In this document: piece after piece, positions 1 to 6,579 of the stretch | Layout: each line of letters opens with the position of its first letter | Numbering within the stretch: position 1 is the stretch's first letter | IMG/VR virus record: IMGVR_UViG_3300038825_000861 | Coordinates: 1 to 23,957 of that record | Source of the DNA: a virus | Length of the DNA: 23,957 nt | Strand: one strand, 5' to 3' | Notes under the pieces: generated by a model | What the model was told of the DNA's origin: nothing | The model's input: only the letters and a program-made list of their open reading frames with translations | Database searches by the model: none | Made by a program: the position numbers and the translations under genes

Positions 1-46
1 AATTTCAACGGCGGATGCGACGGCCTTGGCCGTGGCGCTTGGTTGA
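1..46 (+). CDS. C-terminal end of an upstream tail gene (partial)
   Basis: An open frame enters from the left edge and ends at TGA 44-46, with visible tail ISTADATALAVALG. It is co-directional with the virion genes that follow and lies 33 bases before the next start. The fragment is too short for a family call. A tail or structural protein is inferred from position only. Confidence 0.4.
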   Translation, partial: ISTADATALAVALG

Positions 47-79
47 TCAGGGGGGAAGCATCCCCGAAAGGAGCAAGAC

Positions 80-430
80 ATGGCAAACACTTTCAAGGTA
101 GCGACGCGGGCGTCTGTAGATCACAGTAGCGCCGACACAATTTACACCGTTCCAAGTTCGACAACGGCGGTGATCCTGGGAATGACGATCTGCAACCGTC
201 ATTCCGCCGCAACGGATATCGATGTGATCCTTGTGTCAGACACGGGTGGCGGCAATCCAAACACGAATGCCAATGTGTATTTGTTGAAAGACACAAGCAT
301 CCCAGCCGGTTCGACGTTAGAGGTGTTTGGCGGGCAAAAGATCGTCTTGCAGACAACCGATAGCATTACCGCTCAGGCGGCTGCGGATAACTATATCGAC
401 ATCAGCCTCAGCTTCATGGAGATCACTTGA
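80..430 (+). CDS. Small virion structural protein, tail-associated beta-sandwich type
   Basis: 116 residues. The pattern 'IYTVPSSTTAVILGMTICNR', then 'YLLKDTSIPAGSTLEVFGGQ', then a closing 'SLSFMEI' strand matches a small beta-rich structural protein seen in many marine podo- and myoviruses, where it sits among the tail genes. AAGGAG lies about 6 bases before the ATG. The stop overlaps the start of the putative tail fibre (TGATG at 428-432), so the two are translationally coupled. Virion membership comes from family resemblance and context; its exact position in the particle is unknown. Confidence 0.8.
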   Translation: MANTFKVATRASVDHSSADTIYTVPSSTTAVILGMTICNRHSAATDIDVILVSDTGGGNPNTNANVYLLKDTSIPAGSTLEVFGGQKIVLQTTDSITAQAAADNYIDISLSFMEIT

Positions 431-1146
431 TGCGGTACCTCGGCGCACAACCGACTTCAACAAGCCTGAATCAAGGCGCGTTAGCCAATGACTTTGTGAC
501 AGAAGCGATGATGGCAAATGACGCTATCGGTCTGCCAGAACTTAAATCCGGCACTGATGGGGAATTAATTTCGTGGGATTCGAGCGGGAATCCAACGACG
601 GTTTCGGCTGGCACTTCTGGTCATTATCTTAAATCGCAAGGCGCTGGCAATGTACCCGTTTTTGCAGAGGTCAGTGCTGGCGGAGGTAAACTCGTGCAAA
701 TGGTTTCTTCCGTTGATGGTGCTGTTGCAACAGGAACAACCGTTTTTAACGTGGACAATACTATTCCACAAAATACGGAAGGCACTGAATTTATGACCCT
801 TGCGATTACGCCAACGAATGCAAGCAACAAACTAGTTATTCAGTTTACCGGAAGTTTTGCTGTAGCCGATTCGGGTGGCGCGGGAGTTGGATCAGCTTTA
901 TTCCAAGATTCCACAGCCAATGCGTTGGCAGCAGTAACTCACGATTCCAACGGAAATCACGAAAGATACCAGCATACCATCCAGCATGTTATGGCTGCTG
1001 GCACGACATCCTCGACGACATTCAAGATCAGGGCAGGATATGTCGCCGGTAGCCCGTACACGGTCACTTTTAATGGATCAAATGGAACTCGAGACTTTGG
1101 TGGCGTAAATGCCAGTTCGCTAATCATCTGGGAGTACGCGGTATGA
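430..1146 (+). CDS. Tail fibre or receptor-binding-type protein
   Basis: About 238 residues from the ATG at 430, preferred over an in-frame TTG at 427 because it gives a TGATG overlap with the upstream stop. Residues 40-85 carry the Gly-rich 'GTDGELISWDSSGNP' and 'GTSGHYLKSQGAGNVPVF' repeats typical of phage fibre shafts. The rest (about 90-238) is a beta-rich head with 'TLAITPTNASNKLVIQFTGS' and a terminal 'SLIIWEYAV' strand, a C-terminal domain frequent in marine phage fibres. It probably trimerises and contacts the host surface. Host specificity cannot be read from sequence. Confidence 0.75.
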   Translation: MRYLGAQPTSTSLNQGALANDFVTEAMMANDAIGLPELKSGTDGELISWDSSGNPTTVSAGTSGHYLKSQGAGNVPVFAEVSAGGGKLVQMVSSVDGAVATGTTVFNVDNTIPQNTEGTEFMTLAITPTNASNKLVIQFTGSFAVADSGGAGVGSALFQDSTANALAAVTHDSNGNHERYQHTIQHVMAAGTTSSTTFKIRAGYVAGSPYTVTFNGSNGTRDFGGVNASSLIIWEYAV

Positions 1147-1439
1147 GTAACATCGGAGCCGTAATCGGCTGGAAATTTCCAAATCAAGAGGGGATCGCAA
1201 CGAAAAGCGGCGTGATCACGGCCTTTCCCGGCGGCATCCCAAGCGATAGCGATATCAATACTTGGAAAACCGAATATGAGGCGCACCTTGCGGCCACCGC
1301 CTACGTTAGCAAACGTCAAGCCGCCTATGCCTCAATCGGCAATCAACTTGACATGCAGTATTGGGACGCAGTGAATGGCACGACAACGTGGAGAGATCAC
1401 GTTGCCAAGGTTAAGTCGGATAATCCAAAGCCCGACTAA
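1143..1439 (+). CDS. Conserved tail-associated protein (YxSIGxQLD family)
   Basis: 98 residues, with start overlapping the upstream stop (ATGA). The core 'AYASIGNQLDMQYWDAVNG' followed by W and 'VAKVKSDNPKP' is the conserved signature of a small protein common beside tail fibre genes in many phages. An N-terminal segment (about 1-45) resembles the linker of longer fibre-associated homologues. Its function is not established. Position between the fibre and a virion membrane-type protein supports a tail role. Confidence 0.75.
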   Translation: MSNIGAVIGWKFPNQEGIATKSGVITAFPGGIPSDSDINTWKTEYEAHLAATAYVSKRQAAYASIGNQLDMQYWDAVNGTTTWRDHVAKVKSDNPKPD

Positions 1440-1451
1440 GGCAGGTGTGTT

Positions 1452-1988
1452 ATCGATCCTCTTACAATCGCCGCAGCCGTCGCGGCTACTAAGACTCTGG
1501 TTAAAAGCGCGAAGGGTGTGCAGGAAATTGTCCACGGCCTAGATGGCGTTTTCAGCGCACAGGATGAACACGAAAAGAATAAAAATCACAAGCCGGGTAG
1601 TTCTATCGGCCAAAAGAACAAAAGCATTTTACAGAAGCGGGCCAAAGATGATGGCGGTGATGAGAGTATTAGTGCGGCAGCCGCAGCGGTCATCGAACAA
1701 AAGCAACTTGATCAGCAAATCTCTGATTTAAAAGACGAAATTAATCGTAAGTGGCCGAGCGGTCCCAACGAGAAAAGCACCTGGGACCAAATCCTGGCTG
1801 AACGTGAAAAGCGAATTGCTGACAAAAAGGAGCGCGCACGTCAAGATAAGATTGACGCGAAGGAGCGTGCAGAGAAACGAAAAGCAATCTTAATCGAAGT
1901 CGCCAAAGGTCTAGCTGTTGCGGCTGTTGCTGGCGGCATTGCTTGGTTTCTTTGGTGGGCGGCAACTCATGGACCGGCGGTGAGGTGA
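1452..1988 (+). CDS. Lys-rich virion-associated protein with C-terminal membrane segment
   Basis: The reading frame is open from the stop at 1437-1439. The first standard start is GTG 1518, but the residues just before it, (M/I)DPLTIAAAVAATK, are the conserved N-terminus of a phage family normally beginning M(I)DPLTI. I therefore place the start near 1452, on a non-canonical ATC with AGGTG (1443-1447) upstream; this is inference. Order: small N-terminal helix, charged coiled-coil middle (about 60-140), one hydrophobic segment 'LAVAAVAGGIAWFLWWAA' near the C-terminus. Relatives sit between fibre and lysis genes in marine phages. Function unknown. If GTG 1518 is used the product is 156 residues. 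Confidence 0.7.
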   Translation: MDPLTIAAAVAATKTLVKSAKGVQEIVHGLDGVFSAQDEHEKNKNHKPGSSIGQKNKSILQKRAKDDGGDESISAAAAAVIEQKQLDQQISDLKDEINRKWPSGPNEKSTWDQILAEREKRIADKKERARQDKIDAKERAEKRKAILIEVAKGLAVAAVAGGIAWFLWWAATHGPAVR

Positions 1989-1989
1989 C

Positions 1990-2340
1990 ATGGAACTAAC
2001 GGCTACCCATGCAATCCAGGGGGTCTTGCTGCTTGCGACTGTAGCGGGTGGATACGCGGTTGTGAAAAGCAACCTTGCAAGAGTGATGGAAGACTTGGAA
2101 ATCTTTCATAAAAACTTTGACAAATTCAAAAGCAATTTTGATGCACGGCTAGATGATGCCGAATCACAACGCGCCGTATTCTCCAGCCAGATTGACGTTC
2201 TCAAAGACATTAATAGCGTGTCTGCTTTGGAGCAGCGCAACCGTGAACTGGCAACCATGCAAGCTGAATTGCGAGTGCTTCGCCAGATGACGGAGCATCT
2301 CATGCACATACATAATTCTAAACACCCAAAAATGGAGTAA
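1990..2340 (+). CDS. Membrane-anchored coiled-coil protein (possible inner-membrane spanin)
   Basis: 116 residues. One N-terminal membrane segment (about 8-27, 'AIQGVLLLATVAGGYAVV') is followed by a long heptad-rich charged helix to the end. GAGGTG just upstream supplies the ribosome-binding site and overlaps the preceding stop. The N-anchor plus coiled-coil layout, with a lipoprotein gene directly after it, is what a two-gene i-spanin/o-spanin pair looks like. No conserved sequence proves it, and it could equally be a minor virion protein. Confidence 0.7.
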   Translation: MELTATHAIQGVLLLATVAGGYAVVKSNLARVMEDLEIFHKNFDKFKSNFDARLDDAESQRAVFSSQIDVLKDINSVSALEQRNRELATMQAELRVLRQMTEHLMHIHNSKHPKME

Positions 2341-2343
2341 GTC

Positions 2344-2724
2344 ATGGCAAGAATATTGGTCCTAGCCCTTGCGTTTTTTCTAGCCGGGTGCCAGACAGAT
2401 AAGGCCGTGCATCCGACAGATTTGATGCGGTCGCAAGCCGACCTTGTTCGCCAGGAGGTGGAAACAACGCCGCCCCCAGACCTGATGGCGCACTGCGATT
2501 CCCATGCCGAGATCGAAAAACTGCTTGAACAAAAATATAAAGAGCAACCCTTGCTGGCAGGTGGGTACATGGATGGATCGGTGATGCAACTTTACGCTGG
2601 CCCAAATGGTGCGTGGTCTTTGTCACGCGAAGTCGGGACTGTGACCTGCATACTTGCGGCTGGTTATGGGTTGCAGATCATTGACCCGCCAACAAAGCCA
2701 GTGATGGGCAAGAAGGAAATTTAA
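2344..2724 (+). CDS. Lipoprotein of the lysis/virion cassette
   Basis: 126 residues with a lipoprotein signal peptide: positively charged start, hydrophobic 'ILVLALAFFLAG' and lipobox LAGC with the acylated Cys at residue 16. A short spacer with 'TTPPPD' precedes a small globular domain (about 50-115) containing 'YKEQPLLAGGYMDGSVMQLY' and 'GTVTCILAAGYG'. Similar domains occur in phage and bacterial proteins of unknown function. Outer-membrane attachment is predicted from the lipobox. It could act as an o-spanin with the preceding gene, but its globular domain is larger than in classical Rz1. Confidence 0.75.
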   Translation: MARILVLALAFFLAGCQTDKAVHPTDLMRSQADLVRQEVETTPPPDLMAHCDSHAEIEKLLEQKYKEQPLLAGGYMDGSVMQLYAGPNGAWSLSREVGTVTCILAAGYGLQIIDPPTKPVMGKKEI

Positions 2725-2726
2725 GC

Positions 2727-2783
2727 ATGGTCGGACTTACGTTTTTATTTTTGCAATTCGTAGTTATAGGAGTGTTGTTGTAA
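2727..2783 (+). CDS. 18-residue hydrophobic membrane peptide in the lysis cassette
   Basis: The complete product is MVGLTFLFLQFVVIGVLL, essentially one membrane helix. AAGAAGGAAA lies 8-17 bases before the ATG. The stop overlaps the holin start (TAATG, 2781-2785), so translation is likely coupled. The spacer of 58 bases between lipoprotein and holin is filled exactly by this frame. It may be a pinholin-like peptide, an antiholin, or only a coupling leader. It is too short for homology; the support is SD, overlap and hydrophobicity. Confidence 0.45.
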   Translation: MVGLTFLFLQFVVIGVLL

Positions 2784-3229
2784 TGTTGTCATTGCTTGGA
2801 TCACTGATGGGATTTGGCACATCGTTTCTTCCGAAAGTAATGGATTACTTTCAAGACAAATCCGACAAGGCGCATGAGCTTAAACTGATGGACAAGCAAG
2901 TCGAGCAACAGAAAGCCTTGGGTGAAATTAAACTTCAACACATGCACGTCGAGGCGGACATCCGCGAAGGCGAGGCGTTGATGAAACATTCGTCGCGCTT
3001 GCAGAGCAAGGCGAGTCCTTGGGTTGTGAACATGGCCGCGAGTGTTAGGCCGGTTCTGACATACTTGCTTGCCCTTGAGTTTGGCGTGCTAACCCTATGT
3101 GTAAGCATGGATTGGATGACCGCCGCTCAATACAACATGATTTGGAATGCAGAATTTCAAGCCGTTTGGGCCGCTGTTGTAAGTTTCTGGTTCGGGAGCC
3201 GTACCTATGCGCGGAAAACTCAAACATGA
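2783..3229 (+). CDS. Holin, GTA-type three-TM family
   Basis: 148 residues. Layout: amphipathic or hydrophobic N-terminus (1-22), long charged coiled helix (25-78), then membrane segments about 88-110 ('RPVLTYLLALEFGVLTLCVS') and 125-139 ('QAVWAAVVSFWFGSR'). The 'ASVRP' entry and 'FWFGSR' exit are hallmarks of the GTA_holin_3TM family (PF11351), common in alphaproteobacterial phages and gene-transfer agents. It would permeabilise the inner membrane and release the endolysin encoded immediately downstream. AGGAG lies at 2768-2772; the stop overlaps the endolysin ATG (ATGA). Confidence 0.8.
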   Translation: MLSLLGSLMGFGTSFLPKVMDYFQDKSDKAHELKLMDKQVEQQKALGEIKLQHMHVEADIREGEALMKHSSRLQSKASPWVVNMAASVRPVLTYLLALEFGVLTLCVSMDWMTAAQYNMIWNAEFQAVWAAVVSFWFGSRTYARKTQT

Positions 3230-3711
3230 GTTTGCATGACGCACTGATTGAATCGCATTCGTGGGACGGTCACTGCAATCAAGCCGGTCTGGATATCATC
3301 AAGAAGTTTGAGGGATGGCGGTCAGAGCCATACCTCTGTGCTGCTTCAAGGCCAACAATCGGATGGGGTAGTTGCTGGGATGATGAGGGCAATCCTGTCA
3401 CCCTTGATCATCCTAGCATTACGAAGGAGCAAGGTGAATATCTCCTCAAGCGAGAAGTGCGCCACGTTGAGAACGCAGTTAGAGGCGTTGTCAAAACGCG
3501 TTTAAACGAGAACCAGTTTAGCGCCTGTTGCTCACTCGCCTACAACATTGGATCAGGAGCCTTCGCCCGATCCACTTTGAAAATGAAACTTTCGCGCAAT
3601 GATTTTGAAGGGGCGGCAGATGAGTTCCCAAAGTGGCGTCGAGCCGGGGGCCGCATCCTCAAGGGGCTTGTCATCCGCCGCGAGTATGAGCGAACTTTGT
3701 TCCTTCTCTAG
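3226..3711 (+). CDS. Endolysin, GH24 lysozyme (muramidase)
   Basis: 161 residues from ATG 3226, which overlaps the holin stop; the frame is open further upstream but that part lies within the holin gene. The catalytic triad is Glu29 (FEG), Cys38 (YLC) and Thr44 (TIGWG), spaced E-8-C-5-T as in ECT-type GH24 endolysins. 'NENQFSACCSLAYNIG' and C-terminal 'RREYERTLF' are further family motifs. It cleaves the MurNAc-GlcNAc bond. No signal-anchor sequence is seen, so release depends on the holin. The last 159 bases are antisense to a leftward gene. A GTTTAAAC site encodes the Leu-Asn of 'TRLNENQ'. Confidence 0.92.
   Translation: MSLHDALIESHSWDGHCNQAGLDIIKKFEGWRSEPYLCAASRPTIGWGSCWDDEGNPVTLDHPSITKEQGEYLLKREVRHVENAVRGVVKTRLNENQFSACCSLAYNIGSGAFARSTLKMKLSRNDFEGAADEFPKWRRAGGRILKGLVIRREYERTLFLL
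3500..3507. repeat. GTTTAAAC site 1
   Basis: In the endolysin gene, flanked c..g (CGTTTAAACG). Codons read CGT TTA AAC. Confidence 0.9.
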
Positions 3712-3891
3712 CTCCTCTAGCCGTGCGACAATCTTAGGGTTCTCCATTTTCGATTCAGCAAAATAACGAACACTCTTTGCCGTGGTCTTAGCTGACACAT
3801 TATAAGCCCTGCGGTATGCCTCATCAGCGTTTTTAGTCCTCATATACGCTTGGCAAAATGCTTCTTGTTTTGCGGTCAAAGTTTTTTTCAT
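3553..3891 (-). CDS. Terminase small subunit-like HTH protein (N-terminal domain only)
   Basis: 112 residues. Residues 4-62 ('LTAKQEAFCQAYMRTKNADE', 'AYRRAYNVSAKTTAK', 'NPKIVARLEELE') are a clear Terminase_2 (PF03592) N-terminal HTH, which recognises packaging sites. The usual central oligomerisation region is absent; the rest is a low-complexity tail antisense to the endolysin. A second protein at 16201 carries what looks like the missing half. It is the last gene of a leftward early operon (ATGA overlap with the LexA-like gene), an odd place for a packaging protein, so a regulatory role is also possible. Confidence 0.75.
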   Translation of the reverse strand: MKKTLTAKQEAFCQAYMRTKNADEAYRRAYNVSAKTTAKSVRYFAESKMENPKIVARLEELEKEQSSLILAADDKPLEDAAPGSTPLWELICRPFKIIARKFHFQSGSGEGS

Positions 3892-4130
3892 AACTCATGC
3901 CCTTTCATTTCAACAGGCACCACCAAAACGCTGCGCGGTTTTCCGTGTTCGCGTGTGATGTGGCCGCGATCCGCCAAGTCATTCATCATTCGCACAATGT
4001 TTGATTTGCATGTGCCTTGAATTGAAGCCAACTCAGCTACGCTGGGCGAGTAGCCATGCGCTTGTATAAATTCGTCAATCGCCATGCGGAGCGACATCTG
4101 TTTCGGCGTGATGCCCATTGGTACACTCAT
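3888..4130 (-). CDS. LexA-like winged-helix DNA-binding protein
   Basis: 80 residues. 'ITPKQMSLRMAIDEFIQAHG', 'YSPSVAELA', 'SNIVRMMNDLADRGHI' and 'KPRSVLV' follow the LexA N-terminal DNA-binding domain in order. The C-terminal S24 self-cleavage domain is absent, so it cannot self-cleave like LexA. It probably regulates phage transcription. It is ATGA-coupled to the genes on both sides. Its DNA target is unknown; it is one of three small DNA-binding proteins that could read the GTTTAAAC palindromes. Confidence 0.75.
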   Translation of the reverse strand: MSVPMGITPKQMSLRMAIDEFIQAHGYSPSVAELASIQGTCKSNIVRMMNDLADRGHITREHGKPRSVLVVPVEMKGHEL

Positions 4131-4933
4131 TTAATTGCTCCTAGCTGCGCGTTTAAACGTATGCGTTCGTCGTACAGAGTCTTTGCTGCGGCCTCTGGCA
4201 ACAGGTCCATGGTCGGTTCATTGTGTTCCTCGAAACGGTGCATGGCCGAAATTCTTTCCTCTGGACTTAGCTGCACATCACCCTTCATCCGTTCTAGCTG
4301 GCTCTTAAAAGCCTCGACAAACTCCAGGCTTGAACCAAATTCTGCGGTGTTCTTGCCATCTGGTGAGATCATAGTAAGAACATCGTCTGTATTGCTCTCA
4401 GATGCCCCAGGAGAAGCATCTGCCTTTTCTGGACCCTTGGCCCCAGGCGCATCAGTGTCGGCCTTCTGACCACCGTTTCCGGGGAAGGCAGCATCCAAAT
4501 CCTTACCAGATGGTTTAGCCTTGCGACTCTTTGGCCGCGAAGGTGGTTCATTGAGTTCGTTTCCGTCATCGTCCGTTTGCGCTAACCCAACCATAGCACA
4601 CACGCCGAATCTTCTAGCGTAAGAAATTGCACTGCCGGTGGCTTGCATTTTGTTCTTGGCGTTTTCGATACCGTCCAACGGCACACCCTGATCACAAATC
4701 CATTGACCAGATTTGTGGATCAGCGTGGTCCGTAGCTTGTTATCATGCACGCCTTGAATGATGCCAATGTCGTGGGCGTTCAGTGCTTGGTGTGCTTGCT
4801 TATTGCATTCCTGAAGTGATGCGTACATCGAGCCATGGAACGAGTTTTTAGAATCTTTGTGTGGGTTTGTCATATTTGCCTGGGCGGCTACGAACGCCGC
4901 GCCAAACTTATCAAGCTGTTCTGATTGGTTCAT
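4127..4933 (-). CDS. erf: ERF-family single-strand annealing protein
   Basis: 268 residues. The N-terminal 130 residues match the ERF family (PF04404): 'KNSFHGSMYASLQE', then 'GSAISYARRFGVCAMVGLAQ' followed by the acidic TDDDGNE. It anneals complementary strands during phage recombination and genome circularisation, working with the exonuclease at 5441. Residues 130-180 are a Pro/Lys/Gly-rich linker; the C-terminal part is charged and helical. The stop and start overlap neighbouring genes by ATGA. A GTTTAAAC site near the 3' end encodes 'RLN'. Confidence 0.9.
   Translation of the reverse strand: MNQSEQLDKFGAAFVAAQANMTNPHKDSKNSFHGSMYASLQECNKQAHQALNAHDIGIIQGVHDNKLRTTLIHKSGQWICDQGVPLDGIENAKNKMQATGSAISYARRFGVCAMVGLAQTDDDGNELNEPPSRPKSRKAKPSGKDLDAAFPGNGGQKADTDAPGAKGPEKADASPGASESNTDDVLTMISPDGKNTAEFGSSLEFVEAFKSQLERMKGDVQLSPEERISAMHRFEEHNEPTMDLLPEAAAKTLYDERIRLNAQLGAIK
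4151..4158. repeat. GTTTAAAC site 2
   Basis: Near the 3' end of erf, full CGTTTAAACG; read as Arg-Leu-Asn on the minus strand. Confidence 0.9.
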
Positions 4934-5148
4934 GTTGTCACCTTATGGAATGGGATTACGTTGTTGGATGCTTCGTATGCTGCACAGGTGCGTTTAAACG
5001 GCACGGCAGTCAGGTAAATGTTTTGCCGCTCTGCCGATTCGATGCACTTGTGGGATAGTTCAACGAGGCTATCAGGGAACAACTCAGGCCGGGATAGCAC
5101 CCGGCCCGCGTTGCGTAACTCACGCTTGATTGCTGTGCGATTGCTCAT
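4930..5148 (-). CDS. Small unknown protein between erf and a wHTH gene
   Basis: 72 residues, charged and mostly helical ('LVELSHKCIESAERQNIYLT'), with no recognised motif. Both ends overlap neighbours by ATGA, which makes translation convincing. Context suggests an accessory role in recombination or its control. A GTTTAAAC site falls in 'PFKR', read in a different frame from that used in erf. Confidence 0.7.
   Translation of the reverse strand: MSNRTAIKRELRNAGRVLSRPELFPDSLVELSHKCIESAERQNIYLTAVPFKRTCAAYEASNNVIPFHKVTT
4992..4999. repeat. GTTTAAAC site 3
   Basis: In the 72-residue gene, full CGTTTAAACG; read as (Pro)-Phe-Lys-Arg, a different frame from site 2. Confidence 0.9.
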
Positions 5149-5444
5149 CGCGCCACCATGACGCGTTGGTTCCGACCACTGCGCCCCTTGCGTTTGCCGT
5201 CAATGTTCACCAGCCCCTTGTCGATGAGCGCTTTGAACCGTGCCGTCACGCTGCTATAGGCCAGATCAGGCAACCGGCTTTGCACTTCATCGCTGATGCA
5301 GCCCGTGGTACCGAATGAGCGAATCGTATCAAACACCAATTTCTCCAGCTTCGTGCTGTCGATACTGTCCGCTGCTTCAAATGACGTTGGCGGGCTTTCG
5401 CGGCGCACCAACTTGTAGGGTTCCGTTCCAAAGAGATCGTTCAT
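5145..5444 (-). CDS. Winged-helix DNA-binding protein
   Basis: 99 residues. The segment 'FGTTGCISDEVQSRLPDLAY', 'SSVTARFKALIDKGLVNID', 'KRKGRSGRNQRVM' is a winged-helix fold: recognition helix around SVTARFKAL, basic wing GRSGR. Small phage proteins with the 'SSVTARFKAL' and 'RSGRxQRVM' pattern are common in early operons. It lies between exonuclease and annealing protein genes, so it could regulate the operon or organise DNA ends. It is coupled to both neighbours by ATGA overlaps. Confidence 0.75.
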   Translation of the reverse strand: MNDLFGTEPYKLVRRESPPTSFEAADSIDSTKLEKLVFDTIRSFGTTGCISDEVQSRLPDLAYSSVTARFKALIDKGLVNIDGKRKGRSGRNQRVMVAR

Positions 5445-6394
5445 GCGCCTTCTCCTTCCGGTTCAATAAGCTGGAACCGTCTGCCTGTGCGTGCGGGTTC
5501 CGCTTTCTTGACAGTGGTGCGTTCCGGCTTCGCCTTGTATTCCACAGTCGAGTGGAAGACTTTTATACCACCGGGTAGCAGCACCTTTTCCACGCCACCC
5601 ATGGCAGCTTTCAGCCGCATCTTGCATGACTCTTCAATAGACGCGGTGGATTCCTTTGTGTGATTGCACGCAACCAACGTTTCCGCTGCGTCGATCATGT
5701 CTTGGCGAGCGTCATTCATAATCAGTTCAGACGGCCCGTCAGTCAGGTCATGGATGCCCGGCTTGCGGTTGCCAGGGATCATGCTCGAATACTCGCTTTG
5801 TGTGATCGGCGGGTAGTTGGTGCCGTCTTCCATGTGCTGCCAGAAGACATTGACCGCTTCACGAATCGCCATGATGGTTGGTTCGTGTCGATGCACAATT
5901 GCGATTCGCCACTTACAATCGCTCTGTGCCAGTTCCGCAATCACACCAATGTCAGCGTCCGCGCAATCCAGTTGGGCTTGCACTTGGATGACACGCTCCA
6001 GGCTATCCGTAGGATCACCAGGAAAACGTGGCAGCTTCAATTCCCAGACTGATCCTTTGGGTATCGGTAGGTTTTCATACTCCCAATCGTCTTTGAAAAA
6101 CCCGTCGAGTGAGGCAACCAGATTGCAATGTTCGTTGCGGTATCCAGTTTTCGGGTGGTCTAACTCTACGACAAATTCATCTTGAAACCACTGCCGCGCT
6201 CCATCCTCGAAATAGTTTCCCCGCTTCATTATAGGCGTGGCTTTGTTCGTGTCTTCGCCATCGCGTGCGGCTCTGTGCCGGGCGAGCATGTCGTTGGGTG
6301 TGAGTTTAAACGGCGTTAGATACTCGCCGTTGATGGGTGTGATGATGGGCGCATCTGACGCGCCAGACTCCTGGCCGGTGATGCTATGCTTCAT
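5441..6394 (-). CDS. YqaJ/lambda-type phage exonuclease (PD-(D/E)XK)
   Basis: 317 residues from ATG 6394, chosen because it overlaps (ATGA) the stop of a small membrane ORF that has its own strong SD; an in-frame GTG at 6424 has none. The PD-(D/E)XK core is visible: 'GNYFEDGARQWF' (Glu63), 'ASLDGFF' (Asp97), 'WELKLP' (Glu118-x-Lys120), then 'IQVQAQLDC' (Gln137-Gln141). It resects DNA to 3' single strands for the ERF protein, a Red-like pair. The C-terminus (about 260-317) is basic. One GTTTAAAC site encodes 'PFKL' near the N-terminus. Confidence 0.88.
   Translation of the reverse strand: MKHSITGQESGASDAPIITPINGEYLTPFKLTPNDMLARHRAARDGEDTNKATPIMKRGNYFEDGARQWFQDEFVVELDHPKTGYRNEHCNLVASLDGFFKDDWEYENLPIPKGSVWELKLPRFPGDPTDSLERVIQVQAQLDCADADIGVIAELAQSDCKWRIAIVHRHEPTIMAIREAVNVFWQHMEDGTNYPPITQSEYSSMIPGNRKPGIHDLTDGPSELIMNDARQDMIDAAETLVACNHTKESTASIEESCKMRLKAAMGGVEKVLLPGGIKVFHSTVEYKAKPERTTVKKAEPARTGRRFQLIEPEGEGA
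6304..6311. repeat. GTTTAAAC site 4
   Basis: In the exonuclease gene, flanked a..g; read as Pro-Phe-Lys-Leu. Confidence 0.9.
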
Positions 6395-6486
6395 AGCACC
6401 AGCCCCCACAGGGACATCACCCACATGCTGCCAAACAGTAGTAGGACCGTGAGAAATTCGGCGGCGTAAGTAAGGTATTTTTTCAA
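6391..6486 (-). CDS. 31-residue membrane peptide upstream of the exonuclease
   Basis: A TTG start at 6486-6484 has a near-ideal AGGAGTG (complement of 6493-6499). The product begins with a basic MKKYL, followed by one long hydrophobic stretch ('FLTVLLLFGSMWVMSLWGLV') and a stop that overlaps the exonuclease ATG. It is below usual annotation length. Signal-anchor topology with N-terminus in is likely. It may be a toxin-like, superinfection-exclusion or regulatory peptide, or simply a coupling leader; nothing in it decides. Confidence 0.6.
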   Translation of the reverse strand: MKKYLTYAAEFLTVLLLFGSMWVMSLWGLVL

Positions 6487-6579
6487 CGTCTTCACTCCTT
6501 TTCTATTTATATTTTGTTTGTTGTTCTCTATTTCTGGCATCAACAACGTTCATAACAAGATCGTTTAGCGAATACAACA

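Noticed and set aside
52-65. Hairpin GGGGA-AGCA-TCCCC before the first complete gene as terminator
   Set aside because: Only 5 pairs and no U-run; it overlaps the ribosome-binding region of the next gene and the genes are co-directional.
957-1319. Leftward 120-codon frame opposite the tail genes
   Set aside because: Lies fully antisense to two convincing coupled genes, with no SD and no recognisable motif.
3097-3225. Longer endolysin start at 3097
   Set aside because: The extra 43 codons lie within the holin gene in another frame; ATG 3226 with ATGA overlap fits the GH24 length.
4056-4469. Rightward 137-codon frame opposite erf
   Set aside because: Antisense shadow of the ERF and LexA-like genes; no SD and biased composition.
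6395-6424. GTG 6424 as start of the exonuclease
   Set aside because: No SD, while ATG 6394 is coupled to a small ORF with a strong SD.
6487-6579. attP site beside the serine recombinase
   Set aside because: The A/T-rich spacer has no clear imperfect palindrome with a central dinucleotide, and the enzyme type (integrase or resolvase) is itself uncertain.
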